DNA of 64,000 bases. Source: UBA995 sp035477115. GTDB lineage: Bacteria; Bacillota; Sulfobacillia; UBA995. A model generated the notes under the pieces. The model was not told where the DNA came from. It was given only the letters and a program-made list of their open reading frames with translations, and did no database searches. The translations under genes were made by a program, and so were the position numbers. Shown here in pieces: positions 15,498 through 24,438 of this stretch (position 1 is its first letter; every line of letters begins with the position of its first letter). Location: NCBI GenBank assembly GCA_035477115.1, contig DATIKW010000039.1, positions 81,522-145,521 of the forward strand, read 5' to 3'.

Positions 15498-16724
15498 CTA
15501 CTGGCCGCCGATCATCCCGAACACCTCGAACATGGGCATGATCATCGCGATCAGCACGAAGCCGATGCCGACGGCCAGGCCGGCCATGACCATCGGCTGG
15601 ATGGTGGCGGCGAATCGTTCGACCAGCGCATCGATGTCCCGCTCGTAGAACTCGGCTACCTTCAATAGCATGGCCTCGGTCTGGCCCGTCTCCTCGCCCA
15701 CCGCGATCATCTGCGTCACCATGGCCGGGATCAAGGGGGTCGAACGCAGGGTATGAACCATGGGGTGACCTTCCAGGACGGCCACCCGCGTCCGCCCCAC
15801 CACGTCGGCCACCGTCCGATTGCCCACCGTGCCCTGCACGACCTCCAGGGCGGACAGGATGGGCACGCCGCTGGCCAGCAGGCTGGACAGCGTGCGGCAG
15901 AAACGGGCCACCGCCTGCTTCAGCACCAGGGGGCCGATGGCGGGCACCCGCAGGATCCACCGGTCGGCCAGGGCGGCGCCCCGGGGGGTGCGGATCCCCC
16001 GGGCGAAGGCCACGGCCAGCAATCCGCCGGCGCCGAGGATGAGCAGCAGGTGGCGGCGGACGAAGCCGCTCATGTCCAGGAGCAGCCGGGTCGGCCAGGG
16101 CAGGACTGTGCCCAGGCCCTCGAAGAGGAGGACGAAGTTGGGCACGACGAAAGTGAGGAGCAGGAGCACCACCGCCACGGCCATGACCAGCACCACCACC
16201 GGGTAGGCCAGCGCCGACCGGACCTTCTGGCTCACCGCGTGCTCCTTCTCGAAGTGGTCGGCCAGCCGGCCGAATACCTCTTCGAGGATGCCGGCCATCT
16301 CGCCGGCGGCGGCCATGTTCACCAGGGCTGGCGGCAGATGCCGGAGATGGCGGCCCAGGGCGGCCGACAGGTTGAGTCCGGCCTCGACGTCGCGCGCCAC
16401 TTCCTTCAGGATCCGGCGCAGGAGCTTGCTCGTCACCTGGTCGCCCAGGAGGGACAGGGCGCTGAGCACGGGCACGCCGGCGCCGGCCATCGTCCCGAAC
16501 TGCCGGCAGAAAAGGGCGAGATCCTTGACGGGCACGCGGCCGCCCGCCGCCTTGCCGGGACGGGGGGCGAGCACTTCCTTGACCGACCTCCGGGCTTGCA
16601 GGTGCGTGATGTACGTCCCCCGATCCCGGAGGCGCTCGACGGCCCGGGCGGCACTCTCGGCCTCTACCCGGCCCTGCACCCGGCGCCCGGCGCGGTCCCG
16701 CCCTCGGAATGAGAACTCCGCCAT
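15498..16724 (-). CDS. pilC: Type IV pilus inner-membrane protein PilC
   Basis: 408 residues from the ATG at 16724. Two GspF/PilC domains are seen: residues about 67-190 (FCRQFGTMAGAGVPVLSALSLL) and about 270-395 (FCRTLSSLLASGVPILSALEVV), each followed by the conserved ALVNMAAAGEMAG / AMVTQMIAVGEETG segment. Hydrophobic helices lie at about 165-195, 215-240 and near the C-terminus (QPMVMAGLAVGIGFVLIAMI). PilC is the platform on which the PilB and PilT motors act. It begins one base past the pilT stop. Confidence 0.93.
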   Translation of the reverse strand: MAEFSFRGRDRAGRRVQGRVEAESAARAVERLRDRGTYITHLQARRSVKEVLAPRPGKAAGGRVPVKDLALFCRQFGTMAGAGVPVLSALSLLGDQVTSKLLRRILKEVARDVEAGLNLSAALGRHLRHLPPALVNMAAAGEMAGILEEVFGRLADHFEKEHAVSQKVRSALAYPVVVLVMAVAVVLLLLTFVVPNFVLLFEGLGTVLPWPTRLLLDMSGFVRRHLLLILGAGGLLAVAFARGIRTPRGAALADRWILRVPAIGPLVLKQAVARFCRTLSSLLASGVPILSALEVVQGTVGNRTVADVVGRTRVAVLEGHPMVHTLRSTPLIPAMVTQMIAVGEETGQTEAMLLKVAEFYERDIDALVERFAATIQPMVMAGLAVGIGFVLIAMIMPMFEVFGMIGGQ

Positions 16725-16725
16725 G

Positions 16726-17811
16726 TCAGCGCTCCCCCGCGGCGTCGTCCGCTCGCCGATAGCCGATCTCCTTGGCGACGGCCGCCGGATCGACGGCGTT
16801 GAACACGTAATCCTCGGCGGCGATGATCTCCTGGGCATACAGCTCGCGCAGCGAGGCGTCCATGGTCTTCATCCCATGCCGCGACCCGGTCTGGATGGAG
16901 GAGGAGATCTGGTGGGTCTTCCCTTCCCGGATCAGGTTACGGATGGCGGGCGTGGCCACCAGGACCTCCACCGCCACCGCCCTGCCCCGGCCGTCCTGCC
17001 GGGGGATCAGACGCTGGGCCACGATCCCCTCCAGGCAGTTGCCGAGTTGCACTCGCACTTGCTCCTGCTGGTGCGGAGGAAAAGCATCGACCACGCGGTC
17101 GATGGTCTGGGCGGCATCGTTGGTGTGCAGGGTAGCCAGGACCAGGTGGCCGGTTTCCGCCGCGCGCAAGGCGGTCGAGACCGTCTCCAGGTCGCGCATT
17201 TCCCCCACCAGGACGACGTCGGGGTCTTCGCGGAGGGCGGCCCGGAGGCCGCTGGCGAACGACTGCGTGTCGGTGCCGACTTCCCGCTGATTCACGATGC
17301 TGTTCTGATGGACGTGCAGATATTCGATCGGGTCCTCGAGGGTGATGATATGATACGCGAACTCGCGGTTGACCAGGTCGATCATGGCCGCCAGCGTCGT
17401 GGTCTTGCCGCTGCCGGTGGGGCCGGTGACCAGGACCAGGCCGCGGGGGCGGCGGGCCAGGTTGCTGAGCGTTTCCGGCAGGCCCAAAGCCCGCAGGCTC
17501 TTGAGTTCCGAGCCGATCACCCGGGCGGCGACGGCGGCCGCCCCCCGCTGGCGGTAGCCGTTGACCCGGAAGCGACCGAGGCCGGCGGAACTGTATGCGA
17601 AATCGACCTCGCCCTCGCTCTCGAAACGCCGGGCCTGGTCGTCATCCAGCATCTCCATCAGCAAGCGCCGGGTATCGGCCGGCTGCAGCGGCGGCGAGTC
17701 GAGGCGGACCAGCGCGCCGTTGACCCGGACCACCGGGGGCGAGTCCACGGTGAGGTGCAGGTCGGACGCTTTCCTGGCCACCGCTTCCTTTAGCAGTTCG
17801 ACGATGCTCAT
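16726..17811 (-). CDS. pilT: Type IV pilus retraction ATPase PilT
   Basis: 361 residues. An N-terminal PAS-like domain (ASDLHLTVDSPPVVRVNG) is followed by the secretion ATPase core: Walker A GPTGSGKTT near residue 129, Asp box IITLEDPIE, Walker B DPDVVLVGEMRD, and His box ETGHLVLATLHTNDA. AIRNLIREGKTHQISSSIQTG is the C-terminal AIRNLIRE motif that marks PilT rather than PilB. ATG at 17811, with GGGGAGGAG about 12 bases upstream. Confidence 0.95.
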   Translation of the reverse strand: MSIVELLKEAVARKASDLHLTVDSPPVVRVNGALVRLDSPPLQPADTRRLLMEMLDDDQARRFESEGEVDFAYSSAGLGRFRVNGYRQRGAAAVAARVIGSELKSLRALGLPETLSNLARRPRGLVLVTGPTGSGKTTTLAAMIDLVNREFAYHIITLEDPIEYLHVHQNSIVNQREVGTDTQSFASGLRAALREDPDVVLVGEMRDLETVSTALRAAETGHLVLATLHTNDAAQTIDRVVDAFPPHQQEQVRVQLGNCLEGIVAQRLIPRQDGRGRAVAVEVLVATPAIRNLIREGKTHQISSSIQTGSRHGMKTMDASLRELYAQEIIAAEDYVFNAVDPAAVAKEIGYRRADDAAGER

Positions 17812-17839
17812 CAGCGGGTCGTCTCCTCCCCGGCGGCGA

Positions 17840-19513
17840 CTAGCCTTCCTCGGTCCAGGCCACGCGGCGGATCTCCTCGAGAGTAGTGAGGCCGCGCAGC
17901 ACCTTCGCCACTCCGTCCCGCAACAACGGCCGCATGCCGGCCTTCAGCGCCAGATCTTTGATGACGGCCGCCGACACGCGTTGACTCACCGCCGAACGCA
18001 ACTCGGAGGTCATGGGCAAGAACTCGTGGATGGCAAGGCGGCCGCTGTACCCGGTGTTGCCGCAGTAGGAGCAACCGCGCCCCCGATAGGTGCGCAGTTC
18101 CTGGTCCCGCGGCAAGTCCATGGCCAGCCGGTCGGGGGCGTCCAGGGGCAGTCCATCGCCCTCCTTGCAATGGCGGCAGATGGTCCGGGCGAGGCGCTGG
18201 GCGAGCACGGCATTCAGGGACGAGGCGACCAGGAAAGGTTCGATGCCCATGTCCACCAGGCGCGGGATGGCCCCCGCCGCCTCGTTGGTGTGGATGGTGG
18301 TCAGGACCAGGTGGCCGGTGAGGGCGGCCCGGATCGCGATCTCCGCCGTATCCCGGTCCCGAACCTCGCCGACCATGACGATGTTCGGGTCCTGCCGCAG
18401 TACGGCGCGCAGCCCCTGGGCGAAGGTGAGGCCAACCCGCTCGTTCACCTGGATCTGGTTCACGCCCGGCACCTGATACTCCACCGGGTCCTCGATGGTG
18501 ACGATGTTCTCGGTGAGCGCGTTCAGCTCCCGCAAGGCGGCCATCAGCGTCGTGGTCTTGCCGCTGCCGGTGGGCCCGCACACGAGGATGATGCCGTAGG
18601 GACGGCGGATCACCTGCCGGAACTGGATCAGAATATCAGGTAGGAAGCCGAGTTCTTCCAGGCTGGTGACGGCGCGGACTTTGTCGAGGAGCCGCATGAC
18701 CACCTTCTCGCCGAAGATCGTGGGCAGGGTCGACACCCGCACGTCCACGTCGCGGCCCGTATCCTTGAGTTGGATGCGACCATCCTGGGGCAGCCGGCGT
18801 TCGGCGATGTCCAGGGTGGCCATGACCTTGATGCGGGACACCACCGCCCCATGCGCGCTGCGGGGGGCGGACATGGCGTCGCGCAACAGGCCGTCCACCC
18901 GGAAGCGCACCTGCATCCGGTCCTCCCGGGCTTCGATGTGGATGTCGCTGGCCCGCTCCTCGAGCGCCTGGTCGATGATGTTGGCCACCAGGCGGACGAT
19001 CGGCGCCTCGTCGACGAGTTCCCGCAAGCGTTCGGTTTCGGCATCCTCCTCGGGCACCCGGTCCTCGCCGATAGCGGTGCCCAACCGGTAGGCCTGTTCG
19101 ATGACCCGTAAGATACCCCGCTCGGTGGTGACGACCACCTCGATCGTGCAGCCGGTCAGGAGGGCGATATCGTCGAGCGTCACCACGTTGAGGGGGTCGG
19201 ACACGGCCACGACCAGCGTATCGCCGCGCTTCTCGACGGGGATCGCCCGTAGACGCCGGGCCGCCTGTTCCGAGATGAGCCGGGCCGCGGCCGGGTGAAC
19301 CTTGAGGTCGGCGGGATTGACGAACGCCATGTCCAGTTGGCGGGCCAAAGTTCGGGCCAGGTCGATCTCGGACACCATGCCCATGCCGACCAGGACGTCG
19401 CCCAGCCGCGCGCCGGAGCTTGCCTGAACTTCGATGGCGGCCTGCAACTGGTCGCCGGTAATCAGATTGGCCTCTAGCAGCATCTCGCCGATCCGCTGCC
19501 GCAGCATCCGCAA
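17840..19513 (-). CDS. pilB: Type IV pilus extension ATPase PilB
   Basis: 557 residues. An N-terminal GspE/MshEN domain (LITGDQLQAAIEVQ..GARLGDVLV), then the ATPase core: ASDIHIEAREDRMQVRFRVDG, Walker A GPTGSGKTT, IVTIEDPVEY, Walker B DPNIVMVGEVRD and the His box. The tetracysteine zinc motif CRHC...CSYC is present near the C-terminus, as in PilB/GspE but not PilT. It may start at TTG 19513 or the ATG two codons later (19507); neither has a strong ribosome site. First gene of the pilus cluster; no convincing promoter was seen in the 131 bases before it. Confidence 0.94.
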   Translation of the reverse strand: MRMLRQRIGEMLLEANLITGDQLQAAIEVQASSGARLGDVLVGMGMVSEIDLARTLARQLDMAFVNPADLKVHPAAARLISEQAARRLRAIPVEKRGDTLVVAVSDPLNVVTLDDIALLTGCTIEVVVTTERGILRVIEQAYRLGTAIGEDRVPEEDAETERLRELVDEAPIVRLVANIIDQALEERASDIHIEAREDRMQVRFRVDGLLRDAMSAPRSAHGAVVSRIKVMATLDIAERRLPQDGRIQLKDTGRDVDVRVSTLPTIFGEKVVMRLLDKVRAVTSLEELGFLPDILIQFRQVIRRPYGIILVCGPTGSGKTTTLMAALRELNALTENIVTIEDPVEYQVPGVNQIQVNERVGLTFAQGLRAVLRQDPNIVMVGEVRDRDTAEIAIRAALTGHLVLTTIHTNEAAGAIPRLVDMGIEPFLVASSLNAVLAQRLARTICRHCKEGDGLPLDAPDRLAMDLPRDQELRTYRGRGCSYCGNTGYSGRLAIHEFLPMTSELRSAVSQRVSAAVIKDLALKAGMRPLLRDGVAKVLRGLTTLEEIRRVAWTEEG

Positions 19514-19644
19514 CGCGGCACCATCTTCCGTGGTAACGGATTCGCGTAACGCGCAAAGTCAAACCGACAACAACCTGAGCCGCGTAACCCCATGATCAAT
19601 TCCCGGTGACAGCGTCGAATCCTGTTTGGCGGACTTGGTCCCCG

Positions 19645-20628
19645 TCACATCCCCGGGAGCGGCTTCGACAAGAAGGCCAGGAGCAGGGCCACTGCTCCTT
19701 CGACATCGCGCAGGTCGGCCATTTCCGAGGGGCTGTGCACGTAGCGGGTGGGCAAGGAGACGACGCCCGCCGGCACGCCTTCCCGGGTCAGGGCGATGGC
19801 GCCCGCGTCCGTCCCGCCCCGCTCGAGGATCTCCCGCTGGAAGGGCACCCCCGCCGCGCCGGCCGCCTCCTCGAGGGCCTGGCGCACCCGCGGATGGCAT
19901 AGCAGACTCTGGTCCATCACCTTCACCGCCGGCCCCTTCCCCAGCGCCACCTCCATCGGCGGACGGGCCTTGGGCGTATCGCCGGTGGCCGTCACGTCGA
20001 CGGCCACGCCCCACGCCGGCTGCAGCCCATAGGCCGCGGTGAGCGAACCGGCGGTGGTGGGGCCGACCTCCTCCTGGACGGTGAAGACGAAGAACACCCG
20101 GTTAGGAGAAGCGTCCAGGCGCCGGGCGACTTCCACCAGCACGGCGCAGCCCAGCCGGTCATCGAGGGCTTTGCCGATCAGCCGGTGGCCCGCCCGTTCC
20201 AGGGGGCGATGAAACACCGCCACATCGCCGACGACGATGCCGGCATCGGTGCCCGGGTCGATGAACAGCTTCTCATGTTTAAGATCCTTGGGTTCATCCA
20301 CCGGTTCGGCGCCGATGACGCCTACCCGACCGCCGGGGAACACCACGCGCTGACCGGGCAGCCCCACGTGACCCATGCCGCCCACCACCGCGTAACGCAG
20401 GAAACCCTTGTCGTCGGCGTGGGTGACCATGAAGCCGATCTCATCCATGTGGGCGGCCAGCATCACCCGCGGGCCGTCCCCGCCTTTCCAGGCGATGAGA
20501 TTGCCCAGGGCGTCCGTCCGCATCCCGTCCACCCGTGACCCCAACTCGGCGGCTATTAACCGGCGGACCTCGTCCTCGCGTCCGGAAGGTCCGTGGGCGC
20601 GGGTCAACCGATCGATCAGGTCCAGCAT
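19645..20628 (-). CDS. M42 family metallo-aminopeptidase (copy 1)
   Basis: 327 residues. The zinc ligands and catalytic residues of the M42 (FrvX/TET) family are present: AAHMDEIGF (His), KALDDRLGC (Asp), QEEVGP (catalytic Glu plus ligand), VDVTATGDTP (Asp), RYVHSPSE (His). These enzymes form cytoplasmic tetrahedral dodecamers that trim short peptides. GAGGAGGTAA precedes the ATG. Third gene of a run of three M42 genes (next at 20644). Confidence 0.92.
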   Translation of the reverse strand: MLDLIDRLTRAHGPSGREDEVRRLIAAELGSRVDGMRTDALGNLIAWKGGDGPRVMLAAHMDEIGFMVTHADDKGFLRYAVVGGMGHVGLPGQRVVFPGGRVGVIGAEPVDEPKDLKHEKLFIDPGTDAGIVVGDVAVFHRPLERAGHRLIGKALDDRLGCAVLVEVARRLDASPNRVFFVFTVQEEVGPTTAGSLTAAYGLQPAWGVAVDVTATGDTPKARPPMEVALGKGPAVKVMDQSLLCHPRVRQALEEAAGAAGVPFQREILERGGTDAGAIALTREGVPAGVVSLPTRYVHSPSEMADLRDVEGAVALLLAFLSKPLPGM

Positions 20629-20643
20629 TGCTCGTTTACCTCC

Positions 20644-21708
20644 TCAGGGACGCGACCGGAAACCGGTTCGGCTGAGTTCCCGCAAGAAAGCGTTCATCAG
20701 GCGCACCGCGGCCGCCATGTCGGCGAGCGAAGCGACCGAAGCCGGGCCATGCAGGTAGCGGCAGGGGACGGACACGGAAGCCGTGGCGGCGCCTTCGAGC
20801 GCCCGGCTCATCGCCCCCGCGTCGTTGCCCCCCATGGCGGAACGCCGGAGCTGGAAGGGGATGCCATCAGCTCGCGCCGCTCCCTGCAGCATGTCGAGCA
20901 GTGCCGGGTTGGCTATAGAAGTGCGATCCATCAGGCTGAGGGCCGGTCCCGCCCCTACCCGCGTGACCCAGTGCGGCTCCTCGCGGGCGGGTCCGTCGGC
21001 GCAGATCGTCCCCTCCAGGGCCACCCCCACCTGCGGGGCGATCGCATGGGCGGCCACCCGGGCGCCTCGCAATCCCAGCTCCTCCTGGACGGTGAAGGCG
21101 CCGTGCAGTTCCACCCCGGGGTACTCCCCCCGCAGCACCTCCACCAGCACGGCGCAACCGGCCCGATCATCCAGGGCTTTGGCCATGACCAGCCCGGAAC
21201 CGATCTCGCGCGCCCGGGTGGCGAACACAGCATAGTCGCCGACCTTGAACGATCGTTCGGCATCCTCCCGGCTGGAGCAACCGACATCGATGAGCAGCTC
21301 CTCGGCCCGCGGCACGGGAGGCTTGGCCCCGGGCTCCAGGAGATGCGGCGGCCCCACCCCGATCACCCCGGGGATCCGATCGGCCCCCACCAGCACCGCC
21401 AGCCCCGGCAATACCCGGGGGTCGATCCCCCCCACGACGGCGAAGCGCAAGCGGCCGTCCTTCTCGATGCGCGTGACCATGAAGCCCACCTCATCCTGAT
21501 GGGCGGCCAACATCACTCGCACCGGCTCGGGGCTCCCGGCCGGATCGGGGCGCCGGACGAGGAGATTGCCCAGGGTGTCCGTACGGACATCGCCGTTCAA
21601 CTCCTGCCGGAGGATGTCCCGGACCTCCCCCTCATCGCCCGATACGCTGCGGGCATCGCACAGCCGGAACAGGAGTTCGCGCAGGCGGTCGCCGCCGTTC
21701 ACTTCCAT
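20644..21708 (-). CDS. M42 family metallo-aminopeptidase (copy 2)
   Basis: 354 residues from the ATG at 21708, which has GGAGGAAC upstream and overlaps the 3' end of copy 3 by 10 bases. Ligand motifs: AAHQDEVGF, KALDDRAGC, QEELGLRG, RYLHGPASV. Where its neighbours have VDVT/VDVG, this copy has ALEGTICADG, so one usual Asp position is occupied differently (Glu-Gly); substrate range or metal affinity may differ. Otherwise of normal length for the family. Confidence 0.88.
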   Translation of the reverse strand: MEVNGGDRLRELLFRLCDARSVSGDEGEVRDILRQELNGDVRTDTLGNLLVRRPDPAGSPEPVRVMLAAHQDEVGFMVTRIEKDGRLRFAVVGGIDPRVLPGLAVLVGADRIPGVIGVGPPHLLEPGAKPPVPRAEELLIDVGCSSREDAERSFKVGDYAVFATRAREIGSGLVMAKALDDRAGCAVLVEVLRGEYPGVELHGAFTVQEELGLRGARVAAHAIAPQVGVALEGTICADGPAREEPHWVTRVGAGPALSLMDRTSIANPALLDMLQGAARADGIPFQLRRSAMGGNDAGAMSRALEGAATASVSVPCRYLHGPASVASLADMAAAVRLMNAFLRELSRTGFRSRP

Positions 21709-22760
21709 GCCAGTTCCTCCAGGTACGAGAGGTCCCGATCGCAAACGAACCGGGCCAGCAGCCGTCCGGACCGGGTCACGTCGGCCAGGGCGATGGTCTC
21801 CACCGCCGAATGCATGTACCGGCAAGGGATGGACAGGAGGGCGGTGGGCACGCCGGTCCGGGCCACCTGCATCGCCCAGGCGTCGGTGCCCGTGGGACCG
21901 GGGATCGCTTCCACCTGGTAGGGAATGTCCAGCTCGCGAGCCAGGGCTATCAGGTCGCGATGGAGGATGGGGTGCACGTTCCCGCCCACGGCGATCACCG
22001 GGCCCTTGCCCGGCGGCCACGTCAAGTGTTCGGGGACGCCCGGGGTATCGCCGTAGCCCACGTCCACTGCGATGGCCAGGTCAGGGTCCACGCCGTAGGT
22101 GCCGGCCACCGCCCCCCGCAGTCCTACTTCTTCCTGCACGGTGGCCACCGCGTATACGTCGGCCGCGGGGTGCGACCGTTCAAGCTCCTGGAGGCACTGG
22201 TGGAGCGCGGCCACGCCCGAACGATCGTCCAGCGCCTTGCCCGCCAGGAGGCCGTTCTTCAGCTCCCATACCCCCGAGCGAAAGGTCACCGGGTCGCCGA
22301 CCGCCACCAGTTCGGCGGCCTCCGCGACGGTCAGACCCGCGTCGATGAACAGATCTTCGGGCTCAGGCAGCTTGCGCGAATCCTCGGCCGACAGCAGGTG
22401 CGGCGGCGGGTGGCCGATCACTCCCGGCAACTCGCGGCGGCCGTGGACCGTCACCTCCTTGCCCAGCAACTGCCGGAAATCCGGTCGCTGCACCCCGGCG
22501 AAGCGGAGGAACCCATCGCGGTCGATACGGGTCACGATCAAGCCCACCTCATCCAGGTGGGCCGCCAGCATCACTTTCAGCCGCCGCGTCCCGGTCGGGC
22601 GCGTCCCCCGGCGCAGGGCGATGACATTGCCCAGGTTGTCCCGCCGCACCTCGCAGCCGAGATCGGACCACGCCCGCTCCACAATCGCGGCCACCGGGTC
22701 TTCGAAACCCGATACGCCCGGCGCCAGGCTGAGCGTGGTCAGGAACTCCTTGACGGTCAC
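21699..22760 (-). CDS. M42 family metallo-aminopeptidase (copy 3)
   Basis: 353 residues from a GTG at 22760 (GGGGGAAA about 8 bases upstream). Motifs: AAHLDEVGL, KALDDRSGV, QEEVGLRG, VDVGYGDTP, RYMHSAVE. An ATG at 22799 in frame would add 13 residues but lacks a ribosome site. First gene of the three-gene M42 operon; each following gene overlaps or nearly touches the next, so the three are probably co-made, perhaps forming mixed TET complexes with different specificities (inference). Confidence 0.9.
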   Translation of the reverse strand: MTVKEFLTTLSLAPGVSGFEDPVAAIVERAWSDLGCEVRRDNLGNVIALRRGTRPTGTRRLKVMLAAHLDEVGLIVTRIDRDGFLRFAGVQRPDFRQLLGKEVTVHGRRELPGVIGHPPPHLLSAEDSRKLPEPEDLFIDAGLTVAEAAELVAVGDPVTFRSGVWELKNGLLAGKALDDRSGVAALHQCLQELERSHPAADVYAVATVQEEVGLRGAVAGTYGVDPDLAIAVDVGYGDTPGVPEHLTWPPGKGPVIAVGGNVHPILHRDLIALARELDIPYQVEAIPGPTGTDAWAMQVARTGVPTALLSIPCRYMHSAVETIALADVTRSGRLLARFVCDRDLSYLEELAWK

Positions 22761-22818
22761 GCAGCATTTCCCCCCGCTATCGTGCGTGGTGCCCTTCATT
22801 CCGGCCCAGCCGGCCCAA

Positions 22819-22828
22819 TTCCTGCCGG
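22819..22828 (-). promoter_or_regulatory. CGGCAGGAA motif upstream of the M42 operon
   Basis: Minus-strand CCGGCAGGAATT lies about 60 bases before the first M42 start, pointing toward the gene. Member of the recurring motif set. Confidence 0.45.
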
Positions 22829-22849
22829 CCGACCGGGTCGCGGGGCTGG

Positions 22850-23215
22850 TCACCGCGAGGACAGGAGGCGCTCGACCCGACTGGCCAGCTCCCACACATC
22901 GAAGGGCTTGGCCAGGAAGTCGCTCACCCGGGGGTGGCGGGAAGTGTCGGGCCCCTCGGCGCTACCGGTGATGAGCAGGACGGGGACGTACGGATCCACT
23001 TCTTGCAGGCGGAGGAGGAACTCCTCGCCGCCCATGCCCGGCATGACCCAGTCGAGCAGCACCACGCCGGGCCGGCGGGCCTTCACCAGTTCCAGGGCTT
23101 GCCGTCCGTCGGGGGCGCAGATCACGTCCAGGTCGCGGGTGGTCAGCACGGCGGTCATGAGCATCCGGATATGAGGCTGATCGTCAACGACCAACACTGT
23201 TCGCCGTCGTTCCAT
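22850..23215 (-). CDS. Single-domain response regulator (CheY-like)
   Basis: 121 residues, receiver domain only. Acidic pair DDQ at 11-12, phospho-acceptor Asp in VVLLDWVMPGMGG near 55, Thr in LLITGSA and Lys in DFLAKPFD near 102 are all present. ATG at 23215 with GGAGG 6 bases upstream. No histidine kinase lies nearby and there is no DNA-binding domain, so it presumably acts through protein contacts, possibly in motility or signalling linked to the pili 3 kb away (inference). Confidence 0.9.
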   Translation of the reverse strand: MERRRTVLVVDDQPHIRMLMTAVLTTRDLDVICAPDGRQALELVKARRPGVVLLDWVMPGMGGEEFLLRLQEVDPYVPVLLITGSAEGPDTSRHPRVSDFLAKPFDVWELASRVERLLSSR

Positions 23216-23334
23216 CGCAACCTCCAGGGATCGACCAGGTTACCATGGGAGCGCATACATTCGGGACCTCGCTCGGGCAATCCTGTCAAATGTCGCCGTC
23301 ACCGTTCGACGCAAAACGACCAATCCGGCTCTCC

Positions 23335-24306
23335 TCAGCCGAGCGCCCCCCCGGAGCGGAGGTATCCCGTCAGGCGGGCGACGTCCACATTGCCCCCGCT
23401 GATCACGATCCCGACCCGCCGGCCGGCGGTGGCCACCCGGCCGTATAGCACCGCCGCCAGCGCGGCCGCGCCGGAAGGCTCGGCCAACTGGCGGTGGTTT
23501 TGGACCAACCAGGGGATGGCCCGCGCGATCTCCTCCTCCTCGACCAGCACGAAGTCATCCACGACCCGCGACACCAGGGTGAAAGGCGGGTCGCTTATCC
23601 CCCCGTGCAGGCCCTCGGCGATCGACTCCCGGATGGGCACGTCCACCAGTCTGCCGGCACGAAAGCAGTGATACCACACGGGGGAGGCGAAGGACTGGAC
23701 GCCGATCACCTGGGCCCGGGGGTTTACGGCCTTGATGGCGACCGCCATGCCGCCGATCAGCCCCCCTCCCCCGGCCGGCACCAGGAACAGGTCGAGGTCC
23801 GGCTCGCACGCCAGCATCTCCAGGGCGACCGTACCCTGGCCGGCGATGACCCGGGGATCGGCGAAGGCGTGCACGAGGGTGGCGCCCCGCTTGGCGGCCA
23901 TTTCCCTCGCCGCCACCTCGGCTTCATCGTAATCCCGGCCCGCCTCGATCACCTCGGCGCCCAATCGCCGACAGCTCTCCAGCTTGTTCAGGGCCGTCCC
24001 TCGGGGGACCACCACCGTCGCCTGGCAGCCCACGTGACGGGCGGCCAGGGCCACCCCTTGGGCGTGGTTGCCCGAAGAAGCGGCCAGCAGACCCCGGGCG
24101 CGTTCGGCGGCACTCAGCGAGAGCACGCAGTTCAGCGCCCCTCTTAACTTGAAAGACCCGGTGTACTGCAGGTTCTCTAGCTTGAGGAAAGCATTGCCCC
24201 CGGCGATGGCGTCGAGGGCGGGCGCGGGCTCGAGGGACGTCTCCCGGACCAGTCCCCGGATAGCATGGGCCGCCCGAAACACATCATGGACGGTCGGGTC
24301 CAACAT
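23335..24306 (-). CDS. Threonine/serine dehydratase-like PLP enzyme
   Basis: 323 residues. A fold-type II PLP enzyme with the lysine in GSFKLRGA (about residue 53), the ASSGNHAQGVALAAR segment, the glycine loop PAGGGGLIGG and the C-terminal ISGGNVD. These are hallmarks of threonine ammonia-lyase (2-oxobutanoate plus ammonia). No ACT domain is present, so it is the catabolic, not the isoleucine-inhibited, type. Serine racemase-like activity cannot be excluded. ATG at 24306 with AGAGGTGATG upstream. Convergent with no other gene; the plus-strand side is empty. Confidence 0.85.
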   Translation of the reverse strand: MLDPTVHDVFRAAHAIRGLVRETSLEPAPALDAIAGGNAFLKLENLQYTGSFKLRGALNCVLSLSAAERARGLLAASSGNHAQGVALAARHVGCQATVVVPRGTALNKLESCRRLGAEVIEAGRDYDEAEVAAREMAAKRGATLVHAFADPRVIAGQGTVALEMLACEPDLDLFLVPAGGGGLIGGMAVAIKAVNPRAQVIGVQSFASPVWYHCFRAGRLVDVPIRESIAEGLHGGISDPPFTLVSRVVDDFVLVEEEEIARAIPWLVQNHRQLAEPSGAAALAAVLYGRVATAGRRVGIVISGGNVDVARLTGYLRSGGALG

Positions 24307-24409
24307 GATTCATCACCTCTGGAAAAAGCATTACCGGCCGGGAATTTGGCGGGGAGTTGCCCTTTACCTGCCGCCGGCGGCCACTCCGTGGGCGATTCCG
24401 GCACCGGGG

Positions 24410-24438
24410 GTACGGGCGGGTTCGGAACCCGACCCTAC
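24410..24438. repeat. Dispersed palindromic repeat, copy 2 (supplies a stop codon)
   Basis: Arms GTACGGGCGGGTTC and GAACCCGACCCTAC, about two bases different from the common form. On the minus strand the TAG of its end is the stop codon of the second PstB-like gene (24437-24435). Confidence 0.8.

Noticed and set aside
16288..17793. Open frame of about 500 codons on the plus strand across pilC/pilT
   Set aside because: Antisense to two well-supported pilus genes and of shadow composition.
19545..19600. TTGACT as a -35 for pilB
   Set aside because: No acceptable -10 lies 16-18 bases downstream (CCGTTA or CGTTAC only), so no promoter is called.
20593..23174. Two plus-strand frames of about 450 codons over the M42 genes
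   Set aside because: The minus strand encodes complete peptidases with all active-site motifs; the plus-strand proteins are Arg/Gln/His-rich without family similarity.
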